From JADJNY01 sp046349615 (GTDB lineage: Bacteria > Planctomycetota > UBA1135 > GCA-002686595): a stretch of 64,000 nucleotides of DNA. The stretch spans positions 130,070 through 194,069 of the forward strand of contig JAXMBZ010000008.1 in the NCBI GenBank assembly GCA_046349615.1, written 5' to 3'. Positions 33,307 to 43,030 of the stretch are shown here, piece by piece; position 1 is the stretch's first letter; the number at the start of each line of letters is the position of its first letter. The position numbers and the translations under genes are program-made. The notes below the pieces were generated by a model. The model was not told the origin of the DNA. It saw only the letters and a program-made list of their open reading frames with translations, and did no database searches.

Positions 33307-36300
33307 TCAACGCGGGGCCGCATCGCCGAGCCGCACGAGCTCGAGCTTCGTCCACCAGGCCCAGTCCGAGTTCGTGTCCGCCCGCGGTCCTGGCCGCGTG
33401 CGCACGTAGAGCGGACTGCGCCGCGTGGTCTCGAACTCGACCTCGAGCGTCTGCGCGCCGCGGTCCGCCTCGACGGCGACCGGTTTCAGCAGTCGTTTCC
33501 AGAGCGGCGCCTGCTCGTTGCCCGCCTCGTCGTCCTGCACGACGGCGAAGCTCACGCCGTCCGTGTTGCCCGACTCCCAGGCCGAATCGAGGATCCCGAA
33601 GCGTCCGGTGAGCCGCCACCGCCCCGGCTTGACGTCGAAGAGGATGTCGGAGGGCGCGTGCACGACGAGCACGTCCTCGCCTCGGAAGTTCGTGGGGTAC
33701 CACGGGAACCTCGTCGTGAGCCGCATCGGCTTCGTGGGCAGCATCGGGAAGCGATCGATGCGTTCGACGGCACCTCCGGTCGCCGGCACGATGTCCTCGG
33801 CGAGCGTCACACGCACCGGGATCCGCGGCTCGAGCAGGCGGCCGACGGCGCCCGCTTCGTTGCAGAGGAAGCGCAGCCTCACGATTCGAGCCGGAGCACC
33901 GCCGTCGAACCAGGTCGCCCAGTCCGCGTTCGAGATCAGGAACGGATCCACGAGCACGCCCTGCGACAGGATCGGCGCCACGACGCGGAACGTCGCCTTG
34001 CGCTTCTCGGAATCCTGGAGCTCCATCCAGCACGAAGGCGCGTGGAGGAGGAGCGTCTCGAGCTTGCCGCGCGTCGTGAGCCGCAGGTCCGCCGCGAGCA
34101 CGTGGCAGCGGCCCTCGAGCGCGCCGAGGTCGAGCCACTCGCCGTACTCGAGCTCGCGCTGCAGCACGACGGGACGCTCTTTCGCGAGCGGAACGAGCTT
34201 CGCATCGGGGCGGCGTTCGAGCAGGAGGAACTCGCCCTCCTCGAGCACGGGCCGCCAATCGCGCGAGAGCACCTGGAGCGCGAGCGTGTCGTCGAGGTTG
34301 GGGAGGCGCTGATCGATCGTCTCGAACTGGAAGAGCACGTACCGCGGCGCGTCGGGCCCCGCGAGGAACTCCGCGTTGCGCCGGAGGAGTTCCGGCGTGT
34401 ACGCGACGTAGCTCTGGAACGCGGGGCGCGGCTTCCACTCGAGGTCGTTCGCGTGGAGGATCCCCTGCTTGTTCGCGATCAGGTCCACCGTCGCACGTCC
34501 GACGCGCGCGCTCACGTTCGGCAGACCGGTCGACGCGCTCAGCGCACCGTCGGCGTCGCGGAGCTCCGTTTCCTGCCGCTGGAAGTCGAGGATCGCCGCC
34601 GCGCGGGTCGTCGACTCGTGGCTCCACTCGGTGAAGAGGCGCTCGATCGTCTGGCCGGGGTGCTGTCGCGCGACGCCGAACCCGTACAGCGCGAACACGC
34701 AGAGCGCGAGCCTGAGGCCGGCGCCCGTGCCGCGGAGGAGCCGCGGGAGCCTCGTCGTCGGTCCCACCGCTTCGAGCGCGGCGACCGCGAGCGGCGCGGT
34801 CGCCGCGAAGCCGAACAGCGTGACCGCGTTGCCGCCGTTGCGGACGAATCCGGCCTTGAACGCGAGGAATGCGCCCGCGGCGAGCGTGAGCGCCGCGGCC
34901 GGTGCCGCGCGTCCGCGGATGGAGGTCGCGAACGCCAGCGCCGCGATGGCGAAGCAGGCGAACAGGCACTGCGCGCCGAGCTCGAGCGTGAACGGATCGG
35001 AGTCCTGGCCCATCGCGACGCTGTAGCCGCTCGTGATCGAGAGCGAGCTCGCGACATAGGCGGGCAGGTCGAACGGCCGCTGCCCCGCGCCGATCCAGAG
35101 CGCGAGCACGAGCAAGGCCAGCACGGCCGGCGTCCGCAGCGCTCGGTGGAGTCCGCGGGTCCGGAGGCAGGCCGCTGCGAACAGGAGCACGGCGAGCGTG
35201 CCGTAGACGAAGAACGTGAACTTGACGAGCGCGAGCACCGCGAGCACCGCGAGACCGAGCGCTTCGCGCAGCACGGGACGATCGGGCTCCAAGGCGAGCC
35301 AGACGGCGACGCACGTGACGACGAGCAGCGCCCACGCATCGTCGCCGATCATCGGCACCGTCGCCGCGAGGAGGAACGCGGCCCGCTCGAGCACGCGACC
35401 GATCCGCATCGCGACCGCGACGACGAAGCCCGCGGCGAGCAGCTTGAACGCGAGCTCGAACACGAGCGTCTTCGTCCAGTAGAGCGCGGGGTCGTGCGGG
35501 CTCTGGAGGAAGTAGCCGAACGGTCCGTAGGTGAACAGCACGTCGTGACCGAAACGCAGGCCTTCGCGCAGCGCTCGTCCGAGCGACTGCTGCCACGATG
35601 GATCGAGCTCCGCGCCCGCGCGGGTCGCCACGGGCGAGAGGTGCGCGCTCCAGACGAGCAGCACGAGCAGGAGCACGCCGAGCCCGCGCTCGTCGACGTG
35701 CGCGGCCCCGGAGCGCAGGCTCGCGATCCACCGCCCGCGCGGCGTGGTCAGCGCGACGCAGACGAGCATCGCGAGCGCGCGAGCGCCGAACAGCGCGACG
35801 GAGGCGGGCGTCGACGCGACGAGCGCTGGTGGAGCGAGCGCGAGCACGGGCAGCACCGCGTCGATCCAGGCGCTCCTCCCGCGCAGTCGCCGAGCCCAGA
35901 GGACCGTCGCCGCCGCAGCGAGCGCGCACGTCCAGACGGCGATGCGCGCAAGCTCGTGATTCGCGCCGCCGACGCTCCAGAGCGCGCTCGCGAGCGCCGC
36001 GAGCCACACGAGCCAGACCGCCGCGGGTTCGCGCATCGCGCGGCCGTACCAGCGCAGGTAGTTCGGCAGCCACTTCCACAGTCGGAACCGGCTCTCGCCC
36101 GCCGCGCGATCGACCCATGAGCTCGGGACCTCGCCGACACCGCGGCCTTCGAGGTGCGCTTTCACGGTGAGCTCGAGCGCGATCTCGAAGCCCGCCGTCG
36201 CCTCGATCACGGTTTCGCGCAGGAAGCGCGTCGAGTACGCGCGGAAGTTGCTCGTCGCGTCGTGCGTGCCCATGCCCGCGAGCCACGCGAGCGAGACGCC

Positions 36301-36729
36301 GGCGACGCGCGACATCGTGCGCTTGAGCAGCGGCCCGCCCTTCTGCGTTCCTCCGGGCATGTAGCGCGATCCGCTGACGACCGCGCAACCCGAGCGGATC
36401 TTCGCCGCCATCGCGGGGATGAGCTCGGGCGGATCGGACAAGTCCGCCATCGTCGTCACGACGACGTCGCCGCTCGCCGCTTGGAAGCCGGCCTTGAGCG
36501 CGTTGTGCGGGCCGCGCCCGAGCGTGTTCTTGACGAGGCGCACCGACTTCGGCGCCGCGTCGCCCATCGCGCGGAGGCCCTCGAGCGTCGTGTCCTCGTC
36601 GAAGTCGTAGCAGACGAGGATCTCGTGCTCGACGTCCTTCAGCGCCCGCGCGAGCCCCGTGAGGCAGGGGGCGATGTTCTCGCGCTCGTTGTAGACCGGC
36701 AGGACGACGCTGATGCGTTCGGCCGTCAT
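33307..36729 (-). CDS. GT2 glycosyltransferase fused to family A polytopic protein
   Basis: 1140 residues, a fusion. Residues 1-230 form a GT2 domain of the dolichyl-phosphate-mannose/ArnC type, with ISVVLPVYNERENI, an acidic YDFDED near 41-46 and the catalytic-type MADLSD near 94-99. Two or three helices follow, then from about residue 350 a complete copy of family A: ELDPSWQQSLGRAL, LFTYGPFGYFLQS, LVKFTFFVYG, GQRPFDLPAYVASS, WKPRPAFQSYVAY and the soluble RWRLTGRFGILDSAW. This suggests the GT2 makes a lipid-linked sugar that the polytopic domain uses. The methyltransferase upstream overlaps its start by four bases. Confidence 0.8.
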   Translation of the reverse strand: MTAERISVVLPVYNERENIAPCLTGLARALKDVEHEILVCYDFDEDTTLEGLRAMGDAAPKSVRLVKNTLGRGPHNALKAGFQAASGDVVVTTMADLSDPPELIPAMAAKIRSGCAVVSGSRYMPGGTQKGGPLLKRTMSRVAGVSLAWLAGMGTHDATSNFRAYSTRFLRETVIEATAGFEIALELTVKAHLEGRGVGEVPSSWVDRAAGESRFRLWKWLPNYLRWYGRAMREPAAVWLVWLAALASALWSVGGANHELARIAVWTCALAAAATVLWARRLRGRSAWIDAVLPVLALAPPALVASTPASVALFGARALAMLVCVALTTPRGRWIASLRSGAAHVDERGLGVLLLVLLVWSAHLSPVATRAGAELDPSWQQSLGRALREGLRFGHDVLFTYGPFGYFLQSPHDPALYWTKTLVFELAFKLLAAGFVVAVAMRIGRVLERAAFLLAATVPMIGDDAWALLVVTCVAVWLALEPDRPVLREALGLAVLAVLALVKFTFFVYGTLAVLLFAAACLRTRGLHRALRTPAVLALLVLALWIGAGQRPFDLPAYVASSLSITSGYSVAMGQDSDPFTLELGAQCLFACFAIAALAFATSIRGRAAPAAALTLAAGAFLAFKAGFVRNGGNAVTLFGFAATAPLAVAALEAVGPTTRLPRLLRGTGAGLRLALCVFALYGFGVARQHPGQTIERLFTEWSHESTTRAAAILDFQRQETELRDADGALSASTGLPNVSARVGRATVDLIANKQGILHANDLEWKPRPAFQSYVAYTPELLRRNAEFLAGPDAPRYVLFQFETIDQRLPNLDDTLALQVLSRDWRPVLEEGEFLLLERRPDAKLVPLAKERPVVLQRELEYGEWLDLGALEGRCHVLAADLRLTTRGKLETLLLHAPSCWMELQDSEKRKATFRVVAPILSQGVLVDPFLISNADWATWFDGGAPARIVRLRFLCNEAGAVGRLLEPRIPVRVTLAEDIVPATGGAVERIDRFPMLPTKPMRLTTRFPWYPTNFRGEDVLVVHAPSDILFDVKPGRWRLTGRFGILDSAWESGNTDGVSFAVVQDDEAGNEQAPLWKRLLKPVAVEADRGAQTLEVEFETTRRSPLYVRTRPGPRADTNSDWAWWTKLELVRLGDAAPR

Positions 36730-37433
36730 GGCTTCCGCGCGCGGATCAGGAACTGGCCGCCGAGGAAGCGCCAGGCGAGCGGCACGTGCAGGTAGAGCCG
36801 CACGAGGAACGTCGACTGCGGCAACGCGGACCGCGTCGTGTAGGGGAGCCAGCGCGGGATGCAGTCGGTCGTGCGGAAGTCGAGGTTCTCGAGCACCTCG
36901 ACGAGCGAGCGATCGGTGATCGGCGTCAAGTGGTCCCAGAAGTCCCAGTAGTCGCCGGGCAGGAAGCGCAGGTTCGGTCCGAGCGCGATCACGTGTCCGC
37001 CCGGGCGGAGCACGCGCCGTGCTTCGCGCAGGAGCGCCTCCACGTCCTTCTTCGTGGGCAGGTGCTCGAGCAGGTTCGACGTGAACGCGACGTCGACGCT
37101 CGCGTCGGGCAGGAAGGAGAGGTCGCGCACGTCGCCGACGTGGAACTCGATCTCCTTCGCGAGCGCGGTGCGCGAATCGGGGTTCAGGTCGACGCCGATG
37201 CGCTTCTTGCAGCGCACGTGGTTCAGGAACTCGCCGTAGCCGCAGCCGATGTCGAGCACCGTCGCGTCGGCGGGGATCCAGCGCTGGAGCCCGGCCTCGA
37301 CGACGACGCGCCAGATCTCGGCCTTCGCCTTGCGGTCCGCCTCGCTGAAGCGGTGGCGATAGATGCGCTGCACGTCGTCGCCGGTGACGGCTTCGACGAA
37401 CTCGCGCGGCGTCTTTTGTGCCGTTCCGTCCAT
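36726..37433 (-). CDS. SAM-dependent methyltransferase (class I)
   Basis: 235 residues from ATG 37433. The SAM site is TVLDIGCGYGEFL near residues 59-71, followed by RIGVDLNPDS, a DVRDLSFLPDASVDVAF block and FTSNLLEHL, typical of class I small-molecule methyltransferases. A C-terminal hydrophobic patch (FLVRLYLHVPLAWRFLGGQFL) may associate with membrane. It overlaps the GT2-fusion start and lies divergent from another GT2 gene, so it may methylate a sugar of the same surface glycan or its lipid carrier. Confidence 0.88.
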   Translation of the reverse strand: MDGTAQKTPREFVEAVTGDDVQRIYRHRFSEADRKAKAEIWRVVVEAGLQRWIPADATVLDIGCGYGEFLNHVRCKKRIGVDLNPDSRTALAKEIEFHVGDVRDLSFLPDASVDVAFTSNLLEHLPTKKDVEALLREARRVLRPGGHVIALGPNLRFLPGDYWDFWDHLTPITDRSLVEVLENLDFRTTDCIPRWLPYTTRSALPQSTFLVRLYLHVPLAWRFLGGQFLIRARKP

Positions 37434-37609
37434 GGGGGCTTGGAAGCTCTCGGGCGGCGCCGAGCGACGTTTGAGCTTACCCCCGTTCCGCGCGGGATCG
37501 AAGGGGGAAGCGGCCCCTCTCGGCGCGGTTCCCGCGGATACGATTGGACGAGCGGCATGCGTCCCCGAAAACTCTTCCCGCCCGGGTCGCTTCGCGCCCG
37601 GTCCTCGGC

Positions 37610-38593
37610 ATGAGCGCCGCGCGTGCAACGCACTTCCACGCCGTGATCCCGGTCTTCGAGGACTGGGAAGCCGCGGCGCTGTTGCTCGCGCGGCTCGACG
37701 CCGCGTGCGCGGCGACGAAGCGTGAAGGGCGCGTGCTCCTCGTCGACGACGGCTCGTCGACGCGGCCGGGCGACGCGTTGCAGGGCCCGTATCGCGCGCT
37801 CCGCGAGGTCGAGATCCTGCGGCTCGCGCGCAACATGGGCCACCAGCGCGCGATCGCGATCGGCCTCACGTTCCTGCACCAGGAGCGCGATCCCGCGGAG
37901 GCCGTCGTCGTGCTCGACGCCGACGGCGAGGATCGGCCCGAGGACGTCCCCGCGCTGCTCGCCGAGTTCGAACGGCTCGGCGGTGAGACGGTCGTGTTCG
38001 CGGAGCGCGCGCGGCGCAGCGAAGGGCTCGTCTTCCGCGCGTTCTACCAGCTCTACCGCGCGATCCACTTCCTCCTGACGGGCATCGCCGTGCGCGTCGG
38101 CAACTTCAGCGTGCTTCCGTGGAGCGCGCTCGCGACGTTCGTCGTCGTCTCCGAAGCGTGGAACCACTACGCGGCGGCCGTCTTCAAGGCGCGCATCCCG
38201 CGCGCGACCCTGCCGCTCGCGCGCGGCGAGCGGCTCGCGGGACGCTCGACGATGAACTTCGTCGCGCTCGCGCTGCACGGGCTCTCCGCGATCTCCGTGT
38301 TCGGCGAGATCGTCGGCGGACGGCTCCTGCTCACGGCGTGCGCCGGCCTCGCGACCTTCGTCGTGCTCCTCGCGGCGTGCTGCGCGGCGGCGTGGGCGGG
38401 CTGGTTGGAGCTGCCGCCGTGGCTCGGCGTGTGGATCTTCGTGTCGATGCTGCTCTGCGCGCAGTTCGTGATCCTCGCGTTCGTGATCACGTTCTCGATC
38501 CTGAACGCGCGCAACTCGCTCAGCTTCCTCCCGGTGCGCGACTACAAGTACTTCGTCGCGGGCGCCACGCGGCTGTTCCCGAGGACGCCGTGA
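37610..38593 (+). CDS. GT2 glycosyltransferase with C-terminal membrane helices (ArnC/DPM-like)
   Basis: 327 residues from ATG 37610. The catalytic GT2 domain has AVIPVFEDWEAA, LLVDDGSST and VVVLDADGEDRPEDVP with the metal-binding DxD. Two C-terminal hydrophobic helices (about 225-300) are as in ArnC/GtrB enzymes that charge undecaprenyl phosphate with a sugar. It overlaps the following methyltransferase by four bases (GTGA). It faces the minus-strand methyltransferase and GT2-fusion pair across a 176-bp divergent promoter region. Confidence 0.9.
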   Translation: MSAARATHFHAVIPVFEDWEAAALLLARLDAACAATKREGRVLLVDDGSSTRPGDALQGPYRALREVEILRLARNMGHQRAIAIGLTFLHQERDPAEAVVVLDADGEDRPEDVPALLAEFERLGGETVVFAERARRSEGLVFRAFYQLYRAIHFLLTGIAVRVGNFSVLPWSALATFVVVSEAWNHYAAAVFKARIPRATLPLARGERLAGRSTMNFVALALHGLSAISVFGEIVGGRLLLTACAGLATFVVLLAACCAAAWAGWLELPPWLGVWIFVSMLLCAQFVILAFVITFSILNARNSLSFLPVRDYKYFVAGATRLFPRTP

Positions 38594-39291
38594 GCGCGGC
38601 GTTCGAGTACGAGGGCTCCGAGCTCGAGCTCTTCGCCCACGCGCGCAATTGGAAGGCGTACTGGCGGCGCGCGCTCACGCCGTGGATCCGTGGCGACGTG
38701 CTCGAGGTCGGCGCGGGCATCGGCACGAACACGCCGCTCCTGCGCGGGCTCACGGCTGGCGCGTGGACGTGCCTCGAGCCCGATGCGGCGCAGCTCGAGC
38801 GCGCGCGGCGCGCGCACGCGGAGCTCGACCTCGCCGCGCGCCACGTCGTCGGGACGCTCGCGACGCTCGACGAGCGCGAACGCTTCGACACACTGCTCTA
38901 TCTCGACGTGCTCGAGCACATCCCCGACGACCGCGCGGAGCTCGAACTCGCCGCGCGCCGCCTGACGCCCGGCGGACGGATCGTCGTGCTCTCGCCGGCG
39001 CACCAAGGGCTCTTCACGGAGTTCGACCGCGCGATCGGGCACCACCGGCGTTACGACCGCGCGTCGCTCGCCGCGGTCGGGCCCGCGGCGCTCGAGCGCG
39101 AGGCGCTCTTCTACCTCGACAGCGTCGGGCTCTGCGCGTCGCTCGCGAACCGCGTGCTGCTCCACCAGAGCGCGCCCTCGCTCGCGCAAGTGCGGACCTG
39201 GGACCGCTTCATGGTTCCGGTGTCGCGCGTGCTCGATCCGCTGCTCCTGCGCCGCGTCGGCAAGTCGATCGTCGGCGTCTGGCGGCGCTGA
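38590..39291 (+). CDS. SAM-dependent methyltransferase (class I)
   Basis: 233 residues from GTG 38590. The SAM-binding motif is DVLEVGAGIGTNT (about 33-45), with ARHVVGTLATLDERERFDT and LYLDVLEHIPDDRAEL following. The segment FDRAIGHHRRYD resembles methyltransferases acting on sugars or on glycan/lipid substrates. Its start overlaps the GT2 stop, so it is co-expressed. No membrane helices are clear. Confidence 0.88.
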   Translation: MSAAFEYEGSELELFAHARNWKAYWRRALTPWIRGDVLEVGAGIGTNTPLLRGLTAGAWTCLEPDAAQLERARRAHAELDLAARHVVGTLATLDERERFDTLLYLDVLEHIPDDRAELELAARRLTPGGRIVVLSPAHQGLFTEFDRAIGHHRRYDRASLAAVGPAALEREALFYLDSVGLCASLANRVLLHQSAPSLAQVRTWDRFMVPVSRVLDPLLLRRVGKSIVGVWRR

Positions 39292-39351
39292 CCGCCCGCG
39301 GCCCGCGGCCCCGCGATCGCGTCGTGCGGCCGCGTTTGCGCCGTGAGACGT

Positions 39352-41133
39352 TCAACGCGTGCCCATCCGGCTCACGCCGAGCCAGTCCGTCCCAGCGCGC
39401 TCGTTCGACACGCTCTCGACGCGGAGCTCGAGTCGTCCGCCGCCCGCTTCGAGCGCGACCGACACGAGTTGCAGGCCGCGGTCGGCCTGGCTCCGGTCCG
39501 GGAGCAGCGTGCGAGTCGCGAGCTCGCGCTCGGGCCGATCCGCGAACGTCTGGACGACGCGGTATCGGACGCCGAGCGTGTGCTCGTCCTGGGCGCGGTC
39601 GCTCGAATAGGCGAACCGCGGGATCGCGACGAAGAACTCCGCCCGGCTCGCGCTTTCCGGGAGTTCGACCGCGAACACGGCGGGTGCGAGCGCGGTCGTC
39701 ACCTCGACGCCTCCGATGCGCCGCGCGATCGGCGGGCGCGCGGAGCGGAGGAGCGCGAACGGCACGCCGATCTCGACGCTGGGCCGCTGCTCGCCTTCGC
39801 GGCGCTCGTCGTAGGGCGGGAAGCGCAGCCTGCGGAGCATCTCGATGCGGTCCCGCAGCGCGCGTTCGGTCGGGTAGAGCGGCCCCGCGTTGATGCGCGC
39901 CAGCTCCTCGACCGTGAGCGCGGCTTCGACCCCCGCGACGAACGGCTCGACGATCAAGGCGTGCTCCTCGGCGAACGCGCGTCCGCGCGCGAGCTCCGCG
40001 GGCATGGCGACGAGGGAGACGAGCGCCAGGACGCCGACGAACACCCGCCCGGCACGCCCGCCGAAGAGCACGGCGCCGAAGACCGTCGCGATCACGAACG
40101 GCGACGTCGCGAGCGCGTATCGAGCGGCCCAGCCCGCCTCGGGCCACTCGGTCTGGCGGGACCACGCGATGCTCAGCGCGAGCAGGAACGCGGCGCCGAA
40201 GACGACCGCGAGTCCGAACGCTCTCCAGCGATCGGCGACGGGCGCGCGGGCTCCGCGCACGATCCAAGCGGCGAGACAAGTCGTGCACGCGATCGCGGCG
40301 AAGAGCGCGCTTCGGGGATGGAACGTCGCCGCCCCGCCGAAGCCCATCGCGAGCACCTGCAGGACGATCGCGGCGCCGATGTCCACGCGGCGTCCTTCCT
40401 GCGGCGGTGCGAGGTGGTGGATGCCGCGCAGACAGAGCGCGATGCAGACGACGCACGCCGCCGTCGCGGCGAACGCGCCGAGCGCTGCGCCGCGGCGCCG
40501 CGTGCGCACGGCGCCGACGCCCGCCGCTGCGAGCCACGCCGCGAACGCCGGCGCGGGACACAGCCCGAATCCGCTCGAGAGCGGCAGGAGCACCGCGCAC
40601 GCGCCGACGACGGCGATGCGCCGGCCGGAGGGCGGGCCGGGCGTCCAGACGAGCGCGCACGCCGCGATCGTCGAGAGGAGGATCGCGAGCGCGATGCAGA
40701 TCTGCGTGCCGAGCAGGAGGTTCTCCCCGTTGCCCCAATTCAAGAGGAGCATCGGGAACAGCGCGTCCTCGAGCCGCGTGCTCCCGCGCAGCCGCTTCGC
40801 CGTGAGGATGCACGCGAGCGCGGCGATCGCGAGCAGGCCCACCTGGACGTGTCCTCCCGCGCGGAAGTCGTGCGTGCCGCCGACGGCGAGGAAATGGAGG
40901 AACTGCGGGAGCAGGATCCGGTGCTCGTTCAGCGGCAGCCAGAGGTGGGTGAGGATCGCTCGCGGCGTCGCGCCGGGGAGGAGCGCCGGGAGGAGCTCCA
41001 TGTCGTCCCGCGTCGCGACCGGTGAGCCGTAGTTCGCGACGTACCACGCGGCGTGGACGACGAACGCGGCCCAGACGAGCAGCACGAACGTCCCGACGAT
41101 GCGCGCGCTCCGGCTCTCGCTCCGGAGGTCCAT
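39352..41133 (-). CDS. Giant polytopic membrane protein, family B copy 3
   Basis: 593 residues. N-terminal helix then YGSPVATRDDMELLPALLPG, LWLPLNEHRILLPQ, FRAGGHVQVGLLAIAAL and GENLLLGTQICIALAI, all shared with the next two genes; 9-11 helices, then a soluble C-terminal domain ending AGTDWLGVSRMGTR. The conserved acidic DDMEL loop after helix 1 and NEHR motif resemble GT-C-type active-site loops. Function unknown; surface glycan role inferred from the block. One of three tandem paralogues. Confidence 0.75.
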   Translation of the reverse strand: MDLRSESRSARIVGTFVLLVWAAFVVHAAWYVANYGSPVATRDDMELLPALLPGATPRAILTHLWLPLNEHRILLPQFLHFLAVGGTHDFRAGGHVQVGLLAIAALACILTAKRLRGSTRLEDALFPMLLLNWGNGENLLLGTQICIALAILLSTIAACALVWTPGPPSGRRIAVVGACAVLLPLSSGFGLCPAPAFAAWLAAAGVGAVRTRRRGAALGAFAATAACVVCIALCLRGIHHLAPPQEGRRVDIGAAIVLQVLAMGFGGAATFHPRSALFAAIACTTCLAAWIVRGARAPVADRWRAFGLAVVFGAAFLLALSIAWSRQTEWPEAGWAARYALATSPFVIATVFGAVLFGGRAGRVFVGVLALVSLVAMPAELARGRAFAEEHALIVEPFVAGVEAALTVEELARINAGPLYPTERALRDRIEMLRRLRFPPYDERREGEQRPSVEIGVPFALLRSARPPIARRIGGVEVTTALAPAVFAVELPESASRAEFFVAIPRFAYSSDRAQDEHTLGVRYRVVQTFADRPERELATRTLLPDRSQADRGLQLVSVALEAGGGRLELRVESVSNERAGTDWLGVSRMGTR

Positions 41134-41137
41134 GCGC

Positions 41138-42940
41138 TCACCGCACCTCGAGCCGGCTCACGCCGAGCCAGTCCGTACCCGGGTGGTCGCTCGAGAGTCC
41201 CTCGACCTCGAGCACGAGGCGGCCGCCTCCGGGCGCGAGTTCGACCGCGAGGGTCTGCAGTCCGCGTTCCGAACGGAATTCGCCGGGCTGGAGCAGACGG
41301 CGGAAGAGCTCGATCGGCGGAGCACCGTCCCGCTCCTGCACGGCTCGGAGGCGCACACCCAGCGTCCGGCGCTCCGGCGGCGCGTCGTCGAGGTACGCGA
41401 CCGGCGGCACGCAGAAGCGAAGCGCCGCCGCGCGCGCGCCGCACGCGAGTTCGACCTCGAGACGCGCCGGTGCGAGCACGGCGACGAGGTCGAGCCCTCC
41501 GAGGCGGCGCTCGACCGGCGCAGCGGCGGACGAGGCCACGACGGGCGGCACGACGAGCGCGCGGTCGTCGACGTGCGGCGGGTTCGCGTCGCGATCGAAC
41601 GGGGGGAGGCGGGTCTCGCGCAGGATCGCGAGCTTCGCGCGGAATCCGGTCGCATCCGGATAGATCGGGCCCGCCCAGGTCCGCGCGAGTTCGTCGATCG
41701 GGGGCTCCGCGCGCACCGCGATCAGGAACGGCCGGAGTTGCGCGTCGAGCTCCGCCGCCGCCCACTCTCCGCGCTCGACGTGGAACGGCAGCGCCGCGGC
41801 CGAGAGGAGCGCGAGCGTGATCGGCACGGCGCGCGCGATCACTCGCCCGCCGTAGCAGAGCGTCGCGAACACGGCCGCGAAGACGAGCGGGGCGCTCGTC
41901 GACGAGTACCGTCCCGCCCAGCCCGAGTACGGCCAGTCGGCCTGGCGCGCCCACCCGATCGCCCCGGCGAGCAGGAGCACGCTCACGGGGATCGTCGCGA
42001 GCCCGAGCGCGCGCCAGCGCTCGTCCGGAGGGCCGGACGCGCCGCGGCGAATTCCCGCGACCGTGAGCCCGACGAGCGCGAGCGCGGCGGGGATCGCGAT
42101 CCACGGGTGGTACGCGCCCTCGGCGCCGAACGCCATCGAGAGCACTTGCACGACGATGCCCGCGCCGACGTCGACCCGGTGCTCGAGCGAAGGCGCGGCC
42201 GGGAGCGCGTAGTCGGTGAAGTAGAGCGCGACGCACGCGCCGTACGCGGCGCACCACGCCGCGGCGCCGAGCGCGCGGCCGCGCTCTCCCGCGCGCAGCG
42301 CGCCGAGTCCCGCGATCGCGATCCACGCCGCGAACGCGGGCGAAGGACAGAGCCCGAACCCGCCGCAGAGCGGGAGCAGGAGCGTGCACGCGCCGACGAC
42401 CGCGATCCGCCGCGCGGACGGCGCGCCCGGCGTCCAGACGACCGCGCATCCGGCGAGCGTCGCGAGGAAGAGCGCCAGCGCGACGCAGATCTGCGTGCCG
42501 AGCAGGAGGTTCTCCGCCTGGCTCCAGTGCAGGAGGAGGAGCGGGAACAGCACGTCCTCCGGAGCGGATCGGCCGCGCAGGCGGCGCGCCGCCGCCAGGC
42601 CGGCGAGCGCCGTCGCCGCGAGCAGGCCGACCTGGACGTACCCACCGGCCCGAAAATCACGGGCGATCGAGACCGCGGCGAAGTGGACGAGCTGGGCGAG
42701 CGGGAGGCGGTGCTCGTTCAGCGGCGACCAGACCTCGTTCAGGATCGCGCCCGGCGTCGTGCCCGGCGCGAAGAGCGGCACGAGCTCCAAGTCGTCGCGC
42801 GACGGCATGGGCGAGCCGTGCTCGACGACGAACCACGCCGTGTGGACGACGAGCGCGAGCCACGCGAGCAGCAGGAATGCGACGACGCCGCCTCCCGACG
42901 GACGCGTTGCGTGAGCGGCGTTGTCCGCGGCGGCGAGCAT
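41138..42940 (-). CDS. Giant polytopic membrane protein, family B copy 2
   Basis: 600 residues, only 4 bases from the downstream copy. It has HGSPMPSRDDLELVPLFAPG, SPLNEHRLPLAQ, FRAGGYVQVGLLAATAL, AENLLLGTQICVALAL, GGFGLCPSPAFAAW and a soluble tail GTDWLGVSRLEVR. Very similar to 39352-41133 in layout and motifs, so a recent tandem duplication is likely. About ten helices. No enzyme family is certain. Confidence 0.75.
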   Translation of the reverse strand: MLAAADNAAHATRPSGGGVVAFLLLAWLALVVHTAWFVVEHGSPMPSRDDLELVPLFAPGTTPGAILNEVWSPLNEHRLPLAQLVHFAAVSIARDFRAGGYVQVGLLAATALAGLAAARRLRGRSAPEDVLFPLLLLHWSQAENLLLGTQICVALALFLATLAGCAVVWTPGAPSARRIAVVGACTLLLPLCGGFGLCPSPAFAAWIAIAGLGALRAGERGRALGAAAWCAAYGACVALYFTDYALPAAPSLEHRVDVGAGIVVQVLSMAFGAEGAYHPWIAIPAALALVGLTVAGIRRGASGPPDERWRALGLATIPVSVLLLAGAIGWARQADWPYSGWAGRYSSTSAPLVFAAVFATLCYGGRVIARAVPITLALLSAAALPFHVERGEWAAAELDAQLRPFLIAVRAEPPIDELARTWAGPIYPDATGFRAKLAILRETRLPPFDRDANPPHVDDRALVVPPVVASSAAAPVERRLGGLDLVAVLAPARLEVELACGARAAALRFCVPPVAYLDDAPPERRTLGVRLRAVQERDGAPPIELFRRLLQPGEFRSERGLQTLAVELAPGGGRLVLEVEGLSSDHPGTDWLGVSRLEVR

Positions 42941-43030
42941 GCGTTGCCGATCGAGGACGATAGCACGGGCGCGGCCCGGACGGGGCGGCGCGGCCTGACC
43001 AGCGGGCGCCGCCGGGCGGTCGAGCGCGCG

